Positions 8,024-16,547 of a stretch of DNA of 64,000 bases are shown here, in pieces (position 1 is the first letter of the stretch; each line of letters opens with the position of its first letter). The DNA comes from Mesorhizobium sp. M3A.F.Ca.ET.080.04.2.1 (GTDB taxonomy: Bacteria; Pseudomonadota; Alphaproteobacteria; Rhizobiales; Rhizobiaceae). A model generated the notes under the pieces. It ran no database searches. It was not told where the DNA came from and saw only the letters and a list, made by a program, of their open reading frames with translations. A program made the translations under genes and the position numbers. The stretch spans positions 248,001 to 312,000 of the forward strand of contig NZ_CP034451.1 in assembly GCF_003952525.1 (NCBI RefSeq), read 5' to 3'.

Positions 8024-9064
8024 TCAGTCGAGCGCGGCCAGAACCGTGGCGGTGATGGCATCGGTCTTGTGACGCCCCGGAACGACACCGACGCCTTGCG
8101 CGGTGGTTTTCTCGATAGCTGCCATGACCCGTCCCGCACCGGCGTGTTCGCCCAGATGGTCGAGCATCATGGCCCCCGACCAAATCGCGGCGATTGGATT
8201 GGCGATGCCAAGATGGGCAATATCGGGCGCCGAACCATGCACCGGTTCAAACATCGATGGCGCAGTGCGGTCAGGATTGATGTTGGCGGAGGCAGCAAAA
8301 CCCAACCCGCCCTGAATGGCCGCGCCAAGGTCGGTAAGGATATCGCCGAACAGGTTGGATGCGACCACGACGTCGAGGCTTTCGGGCGCCATCACCATGC
8401 GCGCGGCCATGGCGTCGACATGATAGCTCGTCACCTCGACGTCGGGATATTCAGCTGATAGCAGCCGGGTGACCTCGTCCCAAAACACCATCGAAAATTT
8501 CTGCGCGTTGGACTTGGTTACGGAGGCAAGCTTGCCGCGACGCATGCGGGCCTGCGCGAAGCCGAAGCGCAGGATGCGCTCGACGCCGGCACGGGTGAAG
8601 ATGGACGTTTCCACCGCCACCTCGCCGGTCGTGCCTTGATGCAGGCGCCCGCCGGCACCGCTATATTCGCCTTCGGTGTTCTCACGAATGCACAAAATGT
8701 CGAAACCCTCGGCCCGCAACGGGCCAGTCACGCCCGGCAGGAGGCGGTGCGGCCGAATGTTGGCATATTGCACGAAGGCCTTACGGATAGGCAGCAACAG
8801 CCCGTGGAGCGATACGGAGTCCGGCACTTCAGCCGGCCAGCCGACTGCTCCCAGCAATATGGCGTCGAAGTCACGCAAGATCTCGATCCCGTCCGCGGGC
8901 ATCATCGCGCCCGTCTGTTTGTAGAATGCGCAGGACCAGGGGAACGTCTTACCTTCGAGCCGGAACTCGCCGCCCGCCGCTTTTTCCAGGACTGCCCAAG
9001 CAGCCTCTGTCACGCTGGTCCCGATGCCGTCACCGGGAATGGTGGCGATTGAATAGGTCTTCAT
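8024..9064 (-). CDS. Tartrate/D-malate dehydrogenase family (beta-decarboxylating dehydrogenase)
   Basis: Isocitrate/isopropylmalate dehydrogenase superfamily, 346 residues from an ATG at 9064 with GGAAGG upstream. It shows the cofactor and substrate motifs ATIPGDGIG (start), RENTEGEYSG (phosphorylation-loop equivalent), NLFGDILTDLGAA and FEPVHGSAPDIA. The first helix and the YANIRPHRLLPG segment fit the tartrate dehydrogenase/D-malate dehydrogenase branch rather than LeuB. It would oxidatively decarboxylate a 2-hydroxy-dicarboxylate with NAD and Mn/Mg. It is in one unit with SSADH downstream and BKACE upstream. Confidence 0.87.
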   Translation of the reverse strand: MKTYSIATIPGDGIGTSVTEAAWAVLEKAAGGEFRLEGKTFPWSCAFYKQTGAMMPADGIEILRDFDAILLGAVGWPAEVPDSVSLHGLLLPIRKAFVQYANIRPHRLLPGVTGPLRAEGFDILCIRENTEGEYSGAGGRLHQGTTGEVAVETSIFTRAGVERILRFGFAQARMRRGKLASVTKSNAQKFSMVFWDEVTRLLSAEYPDVEVTSYHVDAMAARMVMAPESLDVVVASNLFGDILTDLGAAIQGGLGFAASANINPDRTAPSMFEPVHGSAPDIAHLGIANPIAAIWSGAMMLDHLGEHAGAGRVMAAIEKTTAQGVGVVPGRHKTDAITATVLAALD

Positions 9065-9309
9065 TTCATCCTTCCGTCCACAGCCGTCACTGCCGAAGAC
9101 CCCGTACGGGAAATGCCCTGGGCACGCTAGCCCGCATTCCTGGCCCGACCGCCGCAAATGGCTGGGCGTTTGTATGGATCAATTCCGTCCAGGTGACGAT
9201 CGCAGAACGGGCACGACGGGATGCTCCGATGAGACCTGAGATCGACGGCACCCGTGAACACGGCTTGGTCAACAAATAGTCGACATCCACCAGTGTCCCA
9301 TCGGAGCAA

Positions 9310-10181
9310 TCAATGCTTCAGCCCAAGGATCGTGCGAGCTTCTGCAGCGGTTGCCGGCTCGCCGCCGAGCAGACGGATAATGCTTACAGCTTTCTCCACC
9401 AGTTGAGTATTCGATGTCGCCTCGACACCTTTGTCCAGATAGAAATTGTCCTCCAGCCCCACACGCGTATGTCCCCCATAATGAAGGCCTGGGCGACCAT
9501 TGGAAACTCCGCGCGACCTACGCCGAAGGCCGACCACTGCATCCCGTGTGGTATTGCGCCCATGAAATATGACAGCATCTGGGCGCTTGCCGGGGCGCCC
9601 CAAGGAACGCCAAGAGCGAACTGAAGGAAGCTATCCGAGGGTATGGAACCGGACGCCATCATTTTAACGGCCAAGGCGAGATGCCCAGGCTCGAATATCT
9701 CCAGTTCTGGTCTTACCCCTGCCTGCCGAATGCTGGCGGCGATGAGCTCAATTTGAGCTGGCGTGTTGATCAGGGCTCCCTTGCCGAAATTCAAGGATCC
9801 CATATCCAGACTGCATATTTCTGGCTTCAGCTCCACGATGTGCCGAACCCGCTCGGCGGGTGGCCTCACATTTGAACCTGCCTCGAAACCGTTGAGCTGC
9901 TCAAGGCTAGGGACGAACCGCCCGCCGGGGCCGGTCGTAAGGTTGATGACGACATCGGTTTTCGCGTCACGAACACGATCCACGACCTCACGGTAGAGAT
10001 CAAGATTCATGCTCGCTTTGCCGGTCGCCGGATCGCGCACATGAATATGCGCGATCGCGGCTCCTGCCTGTGCGGCCTCAATGGCCGCGTCCGCAATTTG
10101 GCGCGGAGTGACCGGGACTTGCGGATGGCGTTGAGCGGAATCGTCCCCACCCGTGACGGCACAAGTGATTATCGTTGGCAT
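9310..10181 (-). pseudogene. BKACE-type 3-keto acid cleavage enzyme, interrupted by a frameshift
   Basis: Beta-keto acid cleavage enzymes take a beta-keto acid plus acetyl-CoA to acetoacetate plus a new acyl-CoA. The first frame (10181 down to 9384) has the metal-binding HIHVRD motif and ends in unrelated residues. The family C-terminus ([13 protein letters not shown]...GLKH) continues in the next frame to 9310. The break is in the C5 run at 9473-9477 (G5 on the coding strand): adding one G restores [12 protein letters not shown]. The lost part contains the Glu of VGLEDN, the third zinc ligand in this family. It is either a true frameshift mutation or a sequencing error in a homopolymer. Confidence 0.85.
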
Positions 10182-10236
10182 TGCCGAATGTCTTTCCCTC
10201 GCAAGTGGACGCGGCTGGCTTGCATAGACAACACGT

Positions 10237-11604
10237 TCAGGCGTTCAGCCGCCTCGGGAAGGTCAAGGTCTCAACAAGGCCTGTGAGATCGCGAACCTGA
10301 TCCAGCTCAAGCATCTGCCGTTCGATGCCTTTGATCTCGTCTGCGGAGTAGAGCGCGGCGAAATCGAGGCACTTTTGAAACTTGGCGATGACTTCCTTCG
10401 AGCCGAAACGGCTGTTGGCGGGTTCACCGGGCGAGTCATGGACCAGTTTCTCGAATACGCGGCCATCCTTCATTTTGACCGTAATAGGGCTATCAAAGGC
10501 CTCTACGCCTCCCTTCGGCCAATCCTTATGAACGGTCACTGAGACCTTGTTCCTGGCCTCCTGCCACCTGGGGTCCACGGCTTTTTCATCAGAGAAGCTG
10601 CTCAAAAAGACGGACTTTTCAAAGAAGCATGCCACGGTGGCGTGAGACAGGCTGAAGCGAGCCTGCTCGGCGCTGTCTGGCTGGTCGTACTTCAAAATCT
10701 GGGAGTGCGTCACGTTGATGCCGTGATCGACGCTTTCGACATCGTCCCAACGCAGGCCATGCTCACGGATCAGTTCCAGAAGGCCATCCATGTTGCGGTG
10801 CTTGAAGAAGCAGCACGGGTATTTCTTGATGCCAACGTGATAAATGCGGTAGTCGGCACCCAGGTCCAGGTCAAAGGTCGGTGTATCGGCCCAAAGTTCG
10901 CCGAAGCCATGCGTTCCTTCCAGGATATCGGGCTGCCCGACATAGCCCAGCGATGCCAGTTCAGCCGAACAGATGCCGTTACGGCCGGCAAAGCCCGCCT
11001 CAATGATGTGTGCGCCGCTACCGGTCTGCTTCAGCAGACCAGCCGATTGCGAAACCGCGAGGCTGATCGCCGCCGTGGTCTGGTCAACGTCGAGGTCCAT
11101 CAACTTTGATGCAGCAACGGCGTTACCGATGGTGCCCAGAGCGGCCCAGCTCGCCCAGCCCTTCTTCATTCCGCGATCAAAGGCCAAGCCGAGCTGCGCA
11201 GCCACTTCGTAGCCAAGAATAAGCGCCTCCAACAGCCGATCCCCGGAGAGCTTGTATTTTTCGCTGAGTGCGAAGACAGCGGGCCAGTGACCGCACGAAT
11301 ACATCGTTTCAGGGAAGCTATCGTCTTCCAATTCTGTGGCGTGAGCGGAGTTGGCATTGGCGATCGTCGCATACTCGACGGGGGCGCGGAAGCCGGCGCC
11401 AAATACGCCCGCCTCGTTGTGACCGCCCTTGCTCTGTACGTAACCGATTACTGTTTTGCCAACCTTCATCCTCGTGCCGGCTACGTTCATCCCGACATGA
11501 CTAAGGCCAAGCAGTTTCGCGTAATCGACCACCGCGGTCGGCATGTTCGCGAGAGATGTCGCTCGAACGAATTCGGCGATTTCGCGGGTCGTAGTGGCTC
11601 CCAT
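10237..11604 (-). CDS. MmgE/PrpD family protein
   Basis: A 455-residue protein of the 2-methylcitrate dehydratase/cis-aconitate decarboxylase superfamily. The ATG at 11604 follows GAGGAAA. It has the family landmarks SAHATELEDD (near residue 86), HPSG-equivalent region with GAHIIEAGFAGRNGI and the lid segment KKYPCCFFKHRNMDGL. Members act as dehydratases, epimerases or decarboxylases on tricarboxylates and related diacids; which one applies cannot be read from sequence. It is first gene of the four-gene minus unit, with a putative IclR-type operator 59 bp upstream. Confidence 0.85.
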   Translation of the reverse strand: MGATTTREIAEFVRATSLANMPTAVVDYAKLLGLSHVGMNVAGTRMKVGKTVIGYVQSKGGHNEAGVFGAGFRAPVEYATIANANSAHATELEDDSFPETMYSCGHWPAVFALSEKYKLSGDRLLEALILGYEVAAQLGLAFDRGMKKGWASWAALGTIGNAVAASKLMDLDVDQTTAAISLAVSQSAGLLKQTGSGAHIIEAGFAGRNGICSAELASLGYVGQPDILEGTHGFGELWADTPTFDLDLGADYRIYHVGIKKYPCCFFKHRNMDGLLELIREHGLRWDDVESVDHGINVTHSQILKYDQPDSAEQARFSLSHATVACFFEKSVFLSSFSDEKAVDPRWQEARNKVSVTVHKDWPKGGVEAFDSPITVKMKDGRVFEKLVHDSPGEPANSRFGSKEVIAKFQKCLDFAALYSADEIKGIERQMLELDQVRDLTGLVETLTFPRRLNA

Positions 11605-11920
11605 TTTTTCCTCTTTCTCACTTGCCCTGGTAAATTTGTCAGCTGTCGCCCCAATCGGATCAGTTCCATATTTCGGGACACAATTCAGCTTATTGCGAGT
11701 ATGTCGTGAAATGTTGCCAAGTCAACTCAGAAGAAGGGTAAATCGTAATGGACATGATGATCGGACTAAACACACGCCCTCTGGGCATTTGACAAGGCTC
11801 CTCCGTCATGCACAATGCCGAAAAACAAGATGACGTACTGTTTTTCGGTTCTTTGGATATGCTGAGGTTGGCCCGCTCCCCGGGATACGGGGCCCGTCCT
11901 GCCGAAGCCGGGAGGTTCTG
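11605..11920. promoter_or_regulatory. Divergent promoter region with putative IclR-type operators
   Basis: This 316-bp gap separates the MmgE/PrpD unit (left) and the LivF gene (right). GTTCCATATTTCGGGAC at 11663-11679 matches the 17-bp site found before three other units. A weaker relative, GTACTGTTTTTCGGTTC, lies at 11835-11851 on the LivF side. A GGGAGG ribosome-binding site precedes the GTG at 11921. No gene is seen here. Confidence 0.5.
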
Positions 11921-12643
11921 GTGCTTAGCGTCAAACAAGTGGTCGCCGGCTATGGCCGGCTTACGGCTCTCAAGGAAGTAGACCTGACGGTCAACGAGGG
12001 TGAGATCGTTTTCGTTGTCGGACCGAACGGAGCTGGAAAGTCGACGCTGCTGAAGACCATATGCGGTCTCATGACGCCGACCGCCGGCGAAATCACATTT
12101 CGCGGCCGCAGGATCGACGGGAAACCTCCGGAGGAATTATGCCGCGGCGGGCTGACGTTGATTCCGGAAGGTCGCCACATCTTTAAGACGTTAACAGTCC
12201 AGGAGAACCTGCGCGTCGGCTCTATGATCAGGAAGAATTCCGCGGAGGTACGTGCGGATCTGGAAAGCGTTCTCGATACCTTTCCCATCCTCCGAGAACG
12301 CTTCACCGGCATTGCGGGATATCTTTCGGGCGGCGAACAACAGCAGCTCGCCATCGCCCGGTCCATTCTGCAGCGCCCTTCCCTGCTGATGATTGATGAA
12401 CCCTCGCTAGGGTTGGCGCCTCTGGTCATCGACCAGGTCTATGAAAGTCTGCGGAAGCTGAACCGGACCGGCCTGACTTTGCTCATCGTCGAACAGTCGA
12501 CGGGAAGGATCATGGATCTCGCTTCACGCATCTATGTCGTTCGCAACGGCAGAGTCGTCCTTGAGGGTACCCCAGACAAGCTCCGCGACGGACGGGCCGT
12601 CAACGCAGCATATTTCGGCTTCGACAGCGCGGACGCCTCCTGA
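11921..12643 (+). CDS. livF: ABC transporter ATP-binding protein, LivF type
   Basis: A 240-residue ATPase of the branched-chain amino acid/amide (HAAT) family. Walker A is GPNGAGKST (34-42), the signature is LSGGEQQQLAIAR (135-147) and Walker B is LLMIDEPSLGLAP (155-167). The length is typical of LivF rather than LivG. The GTG start has GGGAGG 5 nt upstream. It stands alone on the plus strand, but the matching LivG/H/M genes lie at 26.1-28.8 kb without their own LivF, so it very likely completes that transporter. Confidence 0.9.
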   Translation: MLSVKQVVAGYGRLTALKEVDLTVNEGEIVFVVGPNGAGKSTLLKTICGLMTPTAGEITFRGRRIDGKPPEELCRGGLTLIPEGRHIFKTLTVQENLRVGSMIRKNSAEVRADLESVLDTFPILRERFTGIAGYLSGGEQQQLAIARSILQRPSLLMIDEPSLGLAPLVIDQVYESLRKLNRTGLTLLIVEQSTGRIMDLASRIYVVRNGRVVLEGTPDKLRDGRAVNAAYFGFDSADAS

Positions 12644-12746
12644 TCGTTTGGGCTCTCGCCGGATTACCAATTGGTCGAACAGGACTGCAAGCTCGATCGA
12701 GCTGCAGATCGTCAAGCCAGGTGACGACAAATTTGATCCTGCGCAT

Positions 12747-13766
12747 TCAGAAACTAGAATGCAGTGCCCAGTCCGCGGGGCCAAGCAGATCGGCAGCGAA
12801 TTTTCGCTGATGCCAGTAAGGGTAGATATATGGCAGCCGGCTGATCTCGTTGAGCAGCTCAAGTTCCTGGTCGCTCAATGCCACGTCGACAGCCGCGATG
12901 TTTTCCCGAAAATGCTCCTCGGTGAGCCCACCAGTTACAACTGAAGCCACGCCCGGTCTTGCGAGGACCCAGGCCAAAGCCACATGTGACATCGGTATGC
13001 CGCGCGCGCCTGCGATATCCGTAATTACATCGACAATGCGCCATAGCCGCCCTTTGTCGCGAATGGGAGGTCCACTCCACGCAGGGTTCGGACCGCTCCA
13101 GTCGGGCGGCGACTCACGACTGAAAAAGCCCGAGAGAAGGCCGGACGTCAAAGGGCTCCACACCATCACGCCAACCCCCTGGTCGATTGCAATCGGCAGC
13201 AGTTCGTACTCCGCCTCCCTGGCTTCGAGCGTGTAGTGAATCTGCTGGGCGATGAAGCGCGACTGCATCTTAGTATCCGCAATATGCAGTGCCTTCATCA
13301 AATGCCACCCAGAGTAATTTGAGCACCCTATATAACGAACCTTCCCGTGCCGCACGAGCGCGTCGAGGGCCTCGATTGTCTCTTCCAGTGGCGTCGATCC
13401 GTCCCATTCGTGCATCAAAAACAGATCTATGTAATCCGTGCGCAACCGCTTCAGGCTGCGCTCGCACTCTCGGACAATGTGGTAGCGCGACCCACCCTCG
13501 TCATTGGCGCCATCGCCAACCCGCATCCGCGCCTTGGACGTGATCAAAACCTGGTTGCGTCGGCCGTCCAACACTTCTCCCAGGACTTCCTCCGATCGAC
13601 CGTTGTTGTACATGTTCGCGGTGTCGAACATATTGACGCCGCCATCGAGACAGACGTCCACCATGCGACGTGCTTCAGCAACTCCATGGGCTTCGCCGAA
13701 GGACAATGTCCCCATGCTCAGCGCAGAGACTTTCAGGCCGCTTCGACCCATGTTCCTGTATTGCAT
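12747..13766 (-). CDS. Aldo/keto reductase
   Basis: NAD(P)H-dependent oxidoreductase of the AKR superfamily, 339 residues. The tetrad is visible: D48 (FDTANMY), Y53, K78 (ITSKAR) and H119 (LMHEWD). The short TIM-barrel form with YIGCSNYSGW and the C-terminal SVVTGGLTEEHFREN resembles AKR11/12-like general reductases. It is the last gene of the binding-protein/alcohol dehydrogenase/AKR minus unit, with a 146-bp gap to the dehydrogenase. A substrate cannot be assigned; a sugar- or hydroxyacid-type carbonyl is plausible. Confidence 0.88.
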   Translation of the reverse strand: MQYRNMGRSGLKVSALSMGTLSFGEAHGVAEARRMVDVCLDGGVNMFDTANMYNNGRSEEVLGEVLDGRRNQVLITSKARMRVGDGANDEGGSRYHIVRECERSLKRLRTDYIDLFLMHEWDGSTPLEETIEALDALVRHGKVRYIGCSNYSGWHLMKALHIADTKMQSRFIAQQIHYTLEAREAEYELLPIAIDQGVGVMVWSPLTSGLLSGFFSRESPPDWSGPNPAWSGPPIRDKGRLWRIVDVITDIAGARGIPMSHVALAWVLARPGVASVVTGGLTEEHFRENIAAVDVALSDQELELLNEISRLPYIYPYWHQRKFAADLLGPADWALHSSF

Positions 13767-13912
13767 TGTCTTCTCCGAGCTCGAAAGCGCGACGTGCGAT
13801 TGAATTCAGCAAGGTCACCGGTTTTCGTCCGGTATCACGGCTGGCAGTTGCTCGCACAATCAGGGCCACCAACCATATGACAGCTCCCGCGGCACCGGCG
13901 CGAACATTCGGT

Positions 13913-14977
13913 TCAGGTCTTGACCAAGATCTTGAGCAGCGATTCCTTTGGATCAAGCAGGCGACGGAAACCATCGTCGAGGATTCGATCCGCGCTGATA
14001 GTACCGTCAATCAACTTCTCTACAGGGAAATTGCCCGAGCGGATCATTGCGATGATGCGCGGCCACATATCCTTCGAATAGGCGAGAGAAGCCCGAACGG
14101 TCAGGCCCTTGAGTAGCCACTGGAACGGATCCACATTCGCTCCGCCATGGACCACGCCGGTGATGACGACCGAACCCAAGGCACGCGTGACCTCAGTGCA
14201 CTGATTGAACGCACGAGGGTTTCCCGAGCATTCGATCGCGACATCCACGCCAACGTTCTCGGTCGTTTCCGCACGGACAGCTTCGACAAAGCCGCTTTCG
14301 GTCGGATCAATGATGAGGTCCGCCACGGCCAGCGAAGCAAGCTTTCCCCGGCGGCCCAGACTCGGCTCGCTGATAATGACTTGCGCAGCGCCAGCGGCCC
14401 TTGCGGCCATCGCCACAAGAACGCCAATCGGACCGCCGCCAGTTACAAGAACAGTGTCGCCCGAGCGCACGCCACCAAGATCTACGGCCTGCACTGCGAC
14501 TGCGGCCGGCTCAATGAGCGCTCCTTGCTCATCCGTGACGTCATCAGGCAAAGGAATTGCGTTGTAGTCATTTACCACCGCGTATTCGGCCATACCGCCC
14601 CAGGGCCAGCCCAGTCCAACGGACGAACACAGCGGACTGAAGTGATAAAGTCCTCTGCGCCCGAAATAGTCCGTGGGCGGGCCAATCATGGGCTGAATGG
14701 AAATGCGGTCGCCTGCCTGAACGGTTGCGACATCCTTGCCTACTTCAATGACTTGGGCGGAGAATTCATGGCCCAATATTTGCGGGAGTTCGGCACCGCT
14801 ATAGGGGTTTCGTACCTTCGGCGTCCAATGCGGTCCGTCAAGATACTCATGCAAGTCAGTGCCACATATGCCGCAAAGTGAGCTCTTTATCAGAACCTGG
14901 CTTGGGCCGATCTCCGAAGGCGCGGGCACATCGTCGACCCTGACGTCCTTGGCTGCGTAAAACCTAACTGCTTTCAT
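13913..14977 (-). CDS. Zinc-type alcohol dehydrogenase (2,3-butanediol/threonine dehydrogenase-like)
   Basis: Medium-chain dehydrogenase of 354 residues. The ATG at 14977 is chosen because GAGGAA lies about 8 nt upstream; the frame opens 5 codons earlier. Catalytic zinc ligands are in CGICGTDLHEY and GHEFSAQV, and the NAD site is VTGGGPIGVLVA. The lobe that normally binds structural zinc with four cysteines reads PPTDYFGRRGLYHFSPLC, with only one Cys, so structural zinc is probably absent. It lies between the binding protein and the aldo/keto reductase in one unit and likely oxidises a secondary alcohol in the imported compound's breakdown. Confidence 0.87.
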   Translation of the reverse strand: MKAVRFYAAKDVRVDDVPAPSEIGPSQVLIKSSLCGICGTDLHEYLDGPHWTPKVRNPYSGAELPQILGHEFSAQVIEVGKDVATVQAGDRISIQPMIGPPTDYFGRRGLYHFSPLCSSVGLGWPWGGMAEYAVVNDYNAIPLPDDVTDEQGALIEPAAVAVQAVDLGGVRSGDTVLVTGGGPIGVLVAMAARAAGAAQVIISEPSLGRRGKLASLAVADLIIDPTESGFVEAVRAETTENVGVDVAIECSGNPRAFNQCTEVTRALGSVVITGVVHGGANVDPFQWLLKGLTVRASLAYSKDMWPRIIAMIRSGNFPVEKLIDGTISADRILDDGFRRLLDPKESLLKILVKT

Positions 14978-15070
14978 CGATATATTCCTCAAAAACGATC
15001 AGCGTGGCCACAACCACAGCAGGTCACTGCTGGATCATCACCTGTCATGGCAGCATCTGTTGGATGGGAA

Positions 15071-15092
15071 CGCGCGACCGGAGGGCCGCGCG
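15071..15092 (-). other. Stem-loop after binding-protein gene
   Basis: CGCGCGACC and GGCCGCGCG form a 9-bp stem with one mismatch and a 4-nt loop, 14 nt past the stop of the 15106-16308 binding protein. No strong T-run follows on the minus strand. A similar hairpin follows the paralogous binding protein at 28.85 kb, so it may stabilise the mRNA 3' end or attenuate downstream expression rather than terminate fully. Confidence 0.4.
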
Positions 15093-15105
15093 TCACTCGA
15101 CACCG

Positions 15106-16308
15106 TTACTTCGATTTGCGAAGCAGCATGTTCAGGTCCGGAACGAAATCATTCCGGTAGCTCTCCACCGCCTTGAAGACCCCGTTCTCGACCTTCATGA
15201 TCAACTGTGGACGATTGACCTGAATGTGGATTTCGCTGGTATAGGAGGTAGGCCCGCACGTGGTGGGCTCGTCCTTGAAGTTGTTCATCACATCAACAAC
15301 GGGCTGGCTGTCGATGGCGTTCGCCTTTTGAACAGCGCTTGCCCATTGCTCGATCGCGCAATAGCCGAGTACGGAGAACTCCGTCTCCGGCTTCTGTCCC
15401 CAGCGTGCGCTGTAGGCCTCGAGAAACTTGTTAATCTCTGGCCTCGGATCATCGTTGAGTGACATGATGGAAGGCAGATAAAAATCCTTCAGGTTCGGAA
15501 CCGCGTTCAGCCAAGAATTCCCGCTCATACCGGTGTCCGACAAGATCACGGTGTCTATGCCGGCCGCACGAAGCTGACGCACCGCCGATGCACCGCCTGG
15601 GGTGTAGCTGCACAGGAAGATGGCATCTGGCTGCTTGTGCAATCCCTTGATGCGCGTGATCTGGGCCGAGATCGAGGGATCGTCGTTCTTGAAAGTGTCC
15701 CGATCAACAATGGTCCCGCCTTTGCGCTCCCAAGCATTTGCGAAGCCCGCACATGAAGACTTGGTCGCTTCGATCGAAACGTCTTCAAGGATGAAAGCGC
15801 TCTTAAGACCAAGCTTGGCTTGGCCATATTCGGCCATGACTATCCCTGCGGTTTGCCCGGCGGTGTGGGCTGTGAATACGTATGGGCCCACTCCTTGCAC
15901 CCCCATCTTCGGGTCACTGGCCCCAGTGGAAATCGCAACCAGGCCGGCGTTCTGAGCGATGAGGGCTGCGGGTGAACCATAGTCATAGTCTGGCGGCACA
16001 ATCATCATATTTGCACCCCAGCTGACCAATTCGCTGGCGGTGGAACCAGACAGGGCGAGATCTGTCTTCATATCAAGAACCTTGTACTCGATCTGCCGAC
16101 CCAGCAGCCCGCCCGCCTTGTTGATCTCCTCAATCTTCAGGATTGCCGCTTTGTGGGGATTGTCATCATAGGCCGCCAGCCAACCCGACAATCCAGTCAC
16201 AAATCCGATCTTGATCGGCTCTTTGTCCTGAGCAAAAGCAGCCGTCGTCATCAATGATGCCATTACGCCGCAAACAGCTAGCCCTAGGAGGGCTCGAAAG
16301 TTCCCCAT
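15106..16308 (-). CDS. ABC transporter substrate-binding protein, amide/branched-chain type (paralogue 1)
   Basis: Periplasmic binding protein of the Peripla_BP_6 (HAAT) family, 400 residues. Residues 1-26 are a signal peptide ending AAFA before QDKEP. The mature part has KIGFVTGLSGW, KAGGLLGRQIEY and DPKMGVQGVGPYVFTAHTAG. It is a close paralogue of the protein at 28893-30098 along its whole length. It is followed by an alcohol dehydrogenase and an aldo/keto reductase and has a putative IclR-type site 18 bp upstream of the ATG. It presumably delivers ligand to the LivF/G/H/M core. Confidence 0.9.
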   Translation of the reverse strand: MGNFRALLGLAVCGVMASLMTTAAFAQDKEPIKIGFVTGLSGWLAAYDDNPHKAAILKIEEINKAGGLLGRQIEYKVLDMKTDLALSGSTASELVSWGANMMIVPPDYDYGSPAALIAQNAGLVAISTGASDPKMGVQGVGPYVFTAHTAGQTAGIVMAEYGQAKLGLKSAFILEDVSIEATKSSCAGFANAWERKGGTIVDRDTFKNDDPSISAQITRIKGLHKQPDAIFLCSYTPGGASAVRQLRAAGIDTVILSDTGMSGNSWLNAVPNLKDFYLPSIMSLNDDPRPEINKFLEAYSARWGQKPETEFSVLGYCAIEQWASAVQKANAIDSQPVVDVMNNFKDEPTTCGPTSYTSEIHIQVNRPQLIMKVENGVFKAVESYRNDFVPDLNMLLRKSK

Positions 16309-16325
16309 TTTTCTGTTCTCCCGTT

Positions 16326-16342
16326 GTCCCGAAAACTGAGAC
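16326..16342 (-). promoter_or_regulatory. Putative IclR-type operator, binding-protein side
   Basis: Read on the minus strand: GTCTCAGTTTTCGGGAC, ending 18 bp from the ATG at 16308. It matches the sites at 11663, 16508 and 30114 at most positions, and a further GGGAC half-site lies 3 nt away. The site before the paralogous binding-protein gene has almost the same placement. Confidence 0.5.
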
Positions 16343-16507
16343 TATGTCCCAGTAAATGACATACGATCACAGCTTTTCCGCGTTGTCAAACGGGCTGCCG
16401 CTGCGTGAGGGAGCCGCAGAAGCTGAGGCTGCTGCCACAACTGATTCCACCGAAGCATTCTTGACAAGCGCCTCCCAACAGTCTCTATTGCCATTAAATA
16501 GGATTAA

Positions 16508-16524
16508 GTTCCGATTTTCGGAAC
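16508..16524 (+). promoter_or_regulatory. Putative IclR-type operator, HyuA side
   Basis: GTTCCGATTTTCGGAAC is a perfect palindrome (7-bp arms, 3-bp centre) ending 24 bp before the HyuA ATG. It is the most symmetric copy of the 17-bp site shared by the units between 6.5 and 30.1 kb. The IclR gene is the last gene of the operon that it precedes. Confidence 0.6.
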
Positions 16525-16547
16525 ATGCCAATTGCATTGGATGGATT

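Noticed and set aside
11835..11851. Fifth IclR-type operator before LivF
   Set aside because: The right half is CGGTTC instead of CGGGAC and the left half is poor; kept only as a weak hint within the promoter region entry.
16356..16547. N-terminal extension of HyuA
   Set aside because: The 64 extra residues have no family similarity and cover the palindromic operator; HyuA proteins begin at the phosphate-loop Met.
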